Shown here: piece after piece, positions 58,756-64,000 of the stretch | Layout of the letters: each line of letters begins with the position of its first letter | How positions within the stretch are numbered: position 1 is the stretch's first letter | Assembly (NCBI GenBank): GCA_963971425.1 | Contig: OZ020525.1 | Span: 7,919,560-7,983,559, forward strand | Reading direction: 5' to 3' | DNA: 64,000 nucleotides | Source of the DNA: Bryoerythrophyllum caledonicum | Taxonomy: Eukaryota > Streptophyta > Bryopsida > Pottiales > Pottiaceae | Position numbers and translations under genes: made by a program | Notes under the pieces: generated by a model | Told to the model about the DNA's origin: nothing | The model's input: the letters and a program-made list of their open reading frames with translations, nothing else | The model's database searches: none

Positions 58756-61700
58756 CTAACAGGCAGCCTGCTTCAACAGCATCATGGCTTTCAGCTCCTT
58801 CTTGTTGACCTGTTGTGTATCAAAATCCAACGTCAGTGACATATAGTAGAATCTAAAGAATGTTAAATCTTGTAAGACATTACTGGTGAGGGCGAGATCA
58901 TAGATGTCTACACTGAAAGAAACGGTTGAAGGCTGCTAGATTATGACCTACACGACAACGGATTAGTCCATTTTGGATGTCAGCATAGAATCTTACAATC
59001 GCTCTTTACAAGAAGCCACAACACATACTGAAGCCCAAAAACCATCCCAGAAGTGCAATACTTTTGCTGCCATTATTTCTGGACACAAGAGGACGATACT
59101 GGTGAGGAAGACTTACCTTTCCCATGGCGTTGCGAGGTAAAGAGTCCCACACTAGCAACTGTGATGGTATCTGCATAGACAGCTTCTTTGAATAATTGAA
59201 ACTCGAATGGATACACCAAAATTTGAATGCATAATAGCTACTCACATTCATGCGCAATTATTTTGCAATTCTGGTCCAGGAACTAAATGTCATGATATGT
59301 GCAAGGCTACGTTATTAGTATTCAAGAAAGCATTGCTACCTTGTAAGGAGCCATCCGTTCTCGTGCCCAAGAAGTGAAAACCTCTAAGGTCAGAGCGGGC
59401 TTTGAATGGGCAGCTGCCTCAGCAGCCATATTTTCAGGCACGACCACTATTGCAGACAATACTTCACCATATGTTTTGTCCGGTACGCCCATTACAGCAC
59501 ACTCAGAAATAGCTGGATGCTGCTTAAAACAAAACCAAAAAAAAAAACATTAACAATATATCGTACTGAGCACAACGTGAGAAAACACTACTTAGAGTTT
59601 TCATACTTTCATCCATGTCTGTCAGTAAACAGATATGAATTTTTTTTTATCATAACTATGTGGGCATTTCAAAAACGATGGAGAAAAGCACAAGAAAATG
59701 ATAACAGAAAACTGGTAATAGTGTCCCTAATTATGAGTAATAATGCCGACTTTCAATCCAGAACTGGAACAAACATCTGATTCCTCATACCTGCAGGAGG
59801 ACAGCTTCAATTTCAAGTGCAGAAAGTTTGTAACCTCCAGACTTAACTATGTCAACACTAGTCCCTGTAAGAAAAAAAAGGCACCGCGAAGCTGAAAAGT
59901 GAGTAGCTGCTTAGGCGTCCTGTGAAAGGACACACACATACACACATACACACATACACACATACACACACATATATATATAGTGTAAATTGTAAATTCT
60001 AAATTGTAAATTGTAAATTGATAAAAACAAAACTGTAGAAAGGAACCATTCGCAATCCATGACGTAGGTTCGTGCATGTTCATTATAAGATCATTAAGGA
60101 TCAATACGTACTGCCCAGAATCTTGACATAACCATCCACAACAGTTACGGTATCGCCTGTTTTGAAGTATCCATCTTCTCTGAAGGATTCATCAGTCACC
60201 TGGCACAATTTTCACATGCTTTCAGATCCATATAACGACATTGCAGAAGCAAACACATTGCAGAAATACAAAAGATTTATGTGTTTGATATTTTTCAGAT
60301 AGAACTCTTCAAAACACATTCTGAGCAGAACTGTGAAACTCTAAATCACCTTTCAGCACGGAGATGAACACAAAACAATACTTGATCATGTTTACATTCC
60401 AATACCTTTGGATTTCGCCAGTACTCTTGAAACATAGCAGGGCTCTTTATGCACAATTCACCTGCACCTTCCTTCTCATCTTCCTCTTCCGCAATCAGCA
60501 TCTGGGATGCATCACCAAAAATGAGGCTCATCAGCAGCCTCTCAAGTTGGATTAATTTAATCAATGAAGGTAGGGCTTGGTTTCAGGCACAAATTAATCA
60601 AATTGCATAATATATATTGCAGGGAAACTCCTAAGTACCAGAGAATAATCAGGTACCTGTACTCCTGGAAGAGGCTTTCCCACAAAACCTGCCCTCCGCT
60701 CTCCATGAAGAGGGTTGGACAAGGCCATGACAAACTGCAAACATAGCGTAAAATCTAATGAGAGACGTTCATTGGTACTAGCCATTGCAGCTTAAGTGTC
60801 CATAATCGTGTGTGTGAGTGTAGTGAAGCTTCTGATGTGATCGGATGGAACGTCCTAAACGGAAATGGCTTCTGCGCTCCCACCAGCAAGTAGGCATGTT
60901 ATTGAAGAAATACAAAAAATCGCATGTAACGTCACGTACCTCTGTCATGCCATATCTCTCTAGAAGGCGATGGCCTGTCACTCTTTCCCACTTTTCCATA
61001 ACTGGTTCTGGCAAAGCCGATGACCCACACATCTGCGCGGATAACAGCAGCCATTAGCACTTTCACAACCTGCTATCCACAAGACACTCTCCCAATTACA
61101 ATGGGAAATTGTGCCACAGCGCAGTCTCCCAATTTACATTGGAAGAATTTGCGAAAGAAAGGTGCGTGATCACCATGAGGCGGAGCTGCTTGGCTGCATA
61201 AGAACAGGCCTTCTGAGAATCGGCATCCATTGCATCATAACCTTGCAATAATCGCACATACATAGTTGGAACCTGTGAGCAAGAAGAGCGGATTCAGCAA
61301 CCTGACTAGTTCGCTTCTCTGAAGTCAAGTCTAATCGTTCCTAAGGAATTTATATTTCAAATAAAGCTTGACTATGATCCAGACCATATTTACATTGTCA
61401 TTATATTTTTTTTCCAAATACACGATGAGTATTTACATCGATTCGCATAAGCACTTACCCCAGTGAAGACTGAAGTGGGAAGACCAGCCCTTTCACCCAC
61501 TTTTGGATATGAATCTCTCCAACGCTGCCAAATTCCACTGACGCTAAACTTCGGCATAAATTCCACCTTCACAAAATCGGCAAGCTCGAAATAAGAATCA
61601 CTAAGGCTTTCGATGTTGAGGTACAAGACTCGAAATTAATTATCAACTTTGTACGAAGTCCGACAGATCTATCTTGAGAAAGTGAACTCAATCCAGGAGG

Positions 61701-63520
61701 TGCAATCCTCGAGAGGTGGGCGAGAGCTATTACCGAGGCTCCCACAAAGAGAGGTGCGAGCAACGCATTGAACACTCCGTGCACATGTGAACCCTTTTTG
61801 AAGTCAAGGACAACCAGAATACCGCAGTTATCTAAGTCTATTTTAAAGATAAATCCTGAGTGAGAAAATACAATGATCTAGAGGATATGATGCAAGGGTA
61901 GGCAATGTAGGAAACGATCCGATTTGGTGTACTTCCAAGCCTCCGCCAGCATGCGGACCTGTAAGCACAGCACATGATATTACCAAAAATTGGATTTAAA
62001 AGTCTGAAGTTAAATCAAACTATCAACTTGCAACATACGCAACGCATGCTTTGTGTTACAGTTACTGACCTGAGCTCCGATGCTGGCATGAGTATGAACG
62101 ACACCCTTAGGCTTCCCAGTTGTTCCACTTGTGTACAGAATTAGAGCTGGTTTATTACCTACAACATTACCCTTCAGATCATGTAACTACTCTTTTGCAC
62201 ATACAGATGGCAATGACTTCGAATGACAGCGCTAAATGGATCCTGCAAGGTCGAGGAACCTTTGCTGTCTAATATATTAACTTCAAACTAATACCAGAAA
62301 TATAGCTGAAGAGAGATACCTTCAAGATCAGACGAGGTCCTAGCAACCTCTGCCAGTATGTTCTCATATGGTGCATCTTCCAACTTCGACTTATCTCCGA
62401 CACTCGAGACTTCTGGAAGGACTTGATAGTCGGCCGAGCACTTCCGAGCCACTCCTTCCAACTGATTTCGAAACTCTTCAGCAGACACAACAGTTGAAAT
62501 GTCCTGCACAGTTACACCTAGATTACATGAGTACCAGCTTCTGAAAGGTAAGATTAATGTGAAACATTTCTCCTATGTAGCAAGGAGACGAAAAAATACT
62601 TAAAACACAAATAGCCTCAAACAACTTCTAGTAACATTAAATGATTTTGTAGCATTACAAAATCAGTGAAAAACTAAAACGTCAACCTTAAAGAAGAGGA
62701 AGGTCACAGGGGTCACACCGAGTCAGTTAGAACGTGCACAAGTTCAGCCTCAGGATAGCTAAGAGCCAAAGGAACTGCAACTCCTCCATTCAACCAAACT
62801 GCCCATACACTGGCAACAAATTCCGCAGACGGCTTGGCCATAATACCCACTCGTGTCCCAATGTCCTGAAGATCACACGGCATGTGACACAAAACCTACT
62901 TCATTGAAATGCTCCTCAGTTTAACAAGAGATTTACAGATTCTTGCACTAAAACAAGAAAGTACCGGGAGTCAACGTCAACATCAAGAACCGAATTACAA
63001 TTAGTTAGAAAATGCCACAATAGACATCTCGATGTAAATTATGGGGCGCAAATGAAGAACGTGCCCCATCGTTCAATACTTCTATTCACAATTAATCTTA
63101 ATTCAAACGCACCACGACTGGCATGCAGATCATCCCTATTGGAAATAAACTGAAGGCAGCATAGACAGCTGAAGAGGTCATCATTCCAGATTCTTTTCAC
63201 AGCTTCATGTTTTTTCCACCGATCTTCAATACCATCTCAGGTCCACTACACGGATCCAAAGAGCATGTCTAAATGAATATTAATATTTTTGACACAATTT
63301 TGAAAATCTTTGTGAACTCAGGTCCTTTTACCTTATTGCTGGCCGACCCTCCAATTTTGTTGCTTGATGAATCAAATTTCCCATTCTGTAATAATCTAGA
63401 AATTCGAATCGCCGACTGTAGCAAGTTTCCATAGCTGTAGTCCTTCTGTCCAGCAGATATCGCAACAGCATTTCGAGAATCGGAAGAATCCAGCTTCTTT
63501 TCCAGCTTCAATGACTCCAT
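58756..63520 (-). CDS. AAE13: Malonyl-CoA synthetase (malonate-CoA ligase), AAE13-like, intact
   Basis: It activates malonate with ATP and CoA to malonyl-CoA. Plant AAE13 is known in cytosol and mitochondria, clearing toxic malonate and feeding acylation. Sixteen coding exons give 551 codons with all frames closing: 63520-63332, 62865-62719, 62503-62320, 62158-62070, 61958-61889, 61786-61734, 61566-61459, 61272-61174, 61032-60940, 60734-60657, 60501-60406, 60199-60112, 59864-59791, 59519-59340, 59170-59117, 58809-58756. Motifs: [16 protein letters not shown] (ATP loop), [62 protein letters not shown] and [13 protein letters not shown] (catalytic Lys). The start ATG at 63,520 matches the cytosolic form's N-terminus (then [19 protein letters not shown]). 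An upstream acceptor (TTTTAG at 63,541) leaves room for an exon encoding a mitochondrial leader. All introns are GT-AG except one AT-AC. The protein ends KQAAC, with no peroxisomal signal. Confidence 0.93.
59930..59981. repeat. (CA)n/(CATA)n microsatellite in AAE13 intron
   Basis: A run of CACACATA units followed by a short TA run, inside the intron between 59,864 and 60,112. Confidence 0.95.
61787..61888 (-). other. U12-type AT-AC intron of the AAE13-like gene
   Basis: On the minus strand the intron starts ATATCCTC (61,888-61,881) and ends TTCAC (61,787). A U12 branch-site match, TCCTTGAC, lies at 61,810-61,803, with its branch A 17 bases before the intron end. Splicing here joins CAT C to AT GTG CAC GGA, giving [13 protein letters not shown], exactly the conserved family sequence. 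No GT-AG choice gives this join. It is a 102-base minor-spliceosome intron. Confidence 0.9.
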
Positions 63521-63540
63521 TGCTCCTCGATCGTGATATG

Positions 63541-64000
63541 CTAAAACAACAAGGTCACAAATACTTGTCAAGCAGTAGGTCACTGACAAACACTGCAAGA
63601 TATATTAACAGCCATTAATGTGTACCAAAGTTGAAAGGAAATGGGAAGCACAAGGACAGTCAAAAGGCTGTAAAAGAATGTGCGTATACAATATGCGAAA
63701 AATAAAAAGAAATTTATGAAGTCCAGGAAGCATATTGTTCGTTAATCACGTATAGTTCCTGAATCGACGTAAGAGAATATCCTAAGAAAAGTATTTTGTC
63801 AAGGCCTGATAATAATGCCCTAATTTTGCTGATCTTCATTGGTAGAGGCATACAGTTGGAAGATGCACCCAGGAAAATGCTCGACAACACATAGCATACT
63901 AAAATCTCTGTGCCAATGCGTAACCACGCCTCCAGAAGTTGAAATACTGGAAGAAGTAACGAAGATCTAAGAACGACAGAATCAGAGAGGATTAGCCATA
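63541..64000 (-). other. Upstream part of the AAE13-like gene, no exon settled
   Basis: Two possible 3' splice sites (TTTTAG before 63,540 and CTTGCAG before about 63,593) suggest that a 5' exon lies further upstream, perhaps beyond the window. No clear mitochondrial leader or start was found to 64,000. Confidence 0.4.

Overview
The window looks like nuclear DNA of a green (streptophyte, probably land) plant. The evidence is one intact, intron-rich gene for a plant-type malonyl-CoA synthetase (AAE13 family), a fragment of a plant cell-wall-type fucosyltransferase (GT37), and a set of plant transposons: Ty3/gypsy elements of Tat/Athila-like character, a PIF/Harbinger element with a Myb/SANT partner gene, and a MULE-type transposase. 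The species cannot be named from sequence alone. A non-seed plant is possible but this is only a guess.

Layout. 1-3,610: A+T-rich DNA dense in the palindrome CTTAAG, split by a 54-bp minisatellite (627-1004). 3,720-4,580: a decayed coding-like trace on the minus strand. 6,086-7,672: a non-LTR retrotransposon (LINE) fragment whose sense strand has almost no G; it carries a 2A-like peptide and an APE-type endonuclease. It is cut off by a MITE-like insertion at 7,673, which in turn is cut by gypsy DNA. 8,309-40,875: three related gypsy elements. Element 1 (minus, 8,309-21,501) has both LTRs. Element 2 (minus) is split and lacks its left end. Element 3 (plus, 27,313-38,261) sits inside element 2 with a 5-bp target duplication and LTRs of identical length. 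40,876-41,835: about 48 copies of a degenerate GGGTATCA motif. 43,243-43,807: a complete MITE. 44,122-49,240: a MULE-type transposase gene relic split by a 3.9-kb insertion (44,689-48,596) that has TG/CA ends and a 5-bp duplication. 49,262 to about 53,260: a PIF/Harbinger element with two convergent broken genes. 53,260-55,690: nothing recognised.

55,691-57,652 (minus strand): pieces of three unrelated host genes in one orientation: a START-like exon, exons of a CHD-type SNF2 helicase, and the 5' part of a GT37 fucosyltransferase. 58,756-63,520 (minus): the complete AAE13-like gene, 16 coding exons and 551 codons. One of its introns is a U12-type AT-AC intron that can be read directly from the sequence.

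AAE13 is the only gene that looks functional. It would activate malonate to malonyl-CoA. The rest is a nested transposon landscape whose order of insertion can partly be read: MITE into LINE, gypsy element 3 into element 2, and an LTR-like element into the MULE relic. I saw no CRISPR array, rRNA or tRNA gene. Gene starts, exon limits and domain calls were made by eye and by recall of family sequences; no database search was run.
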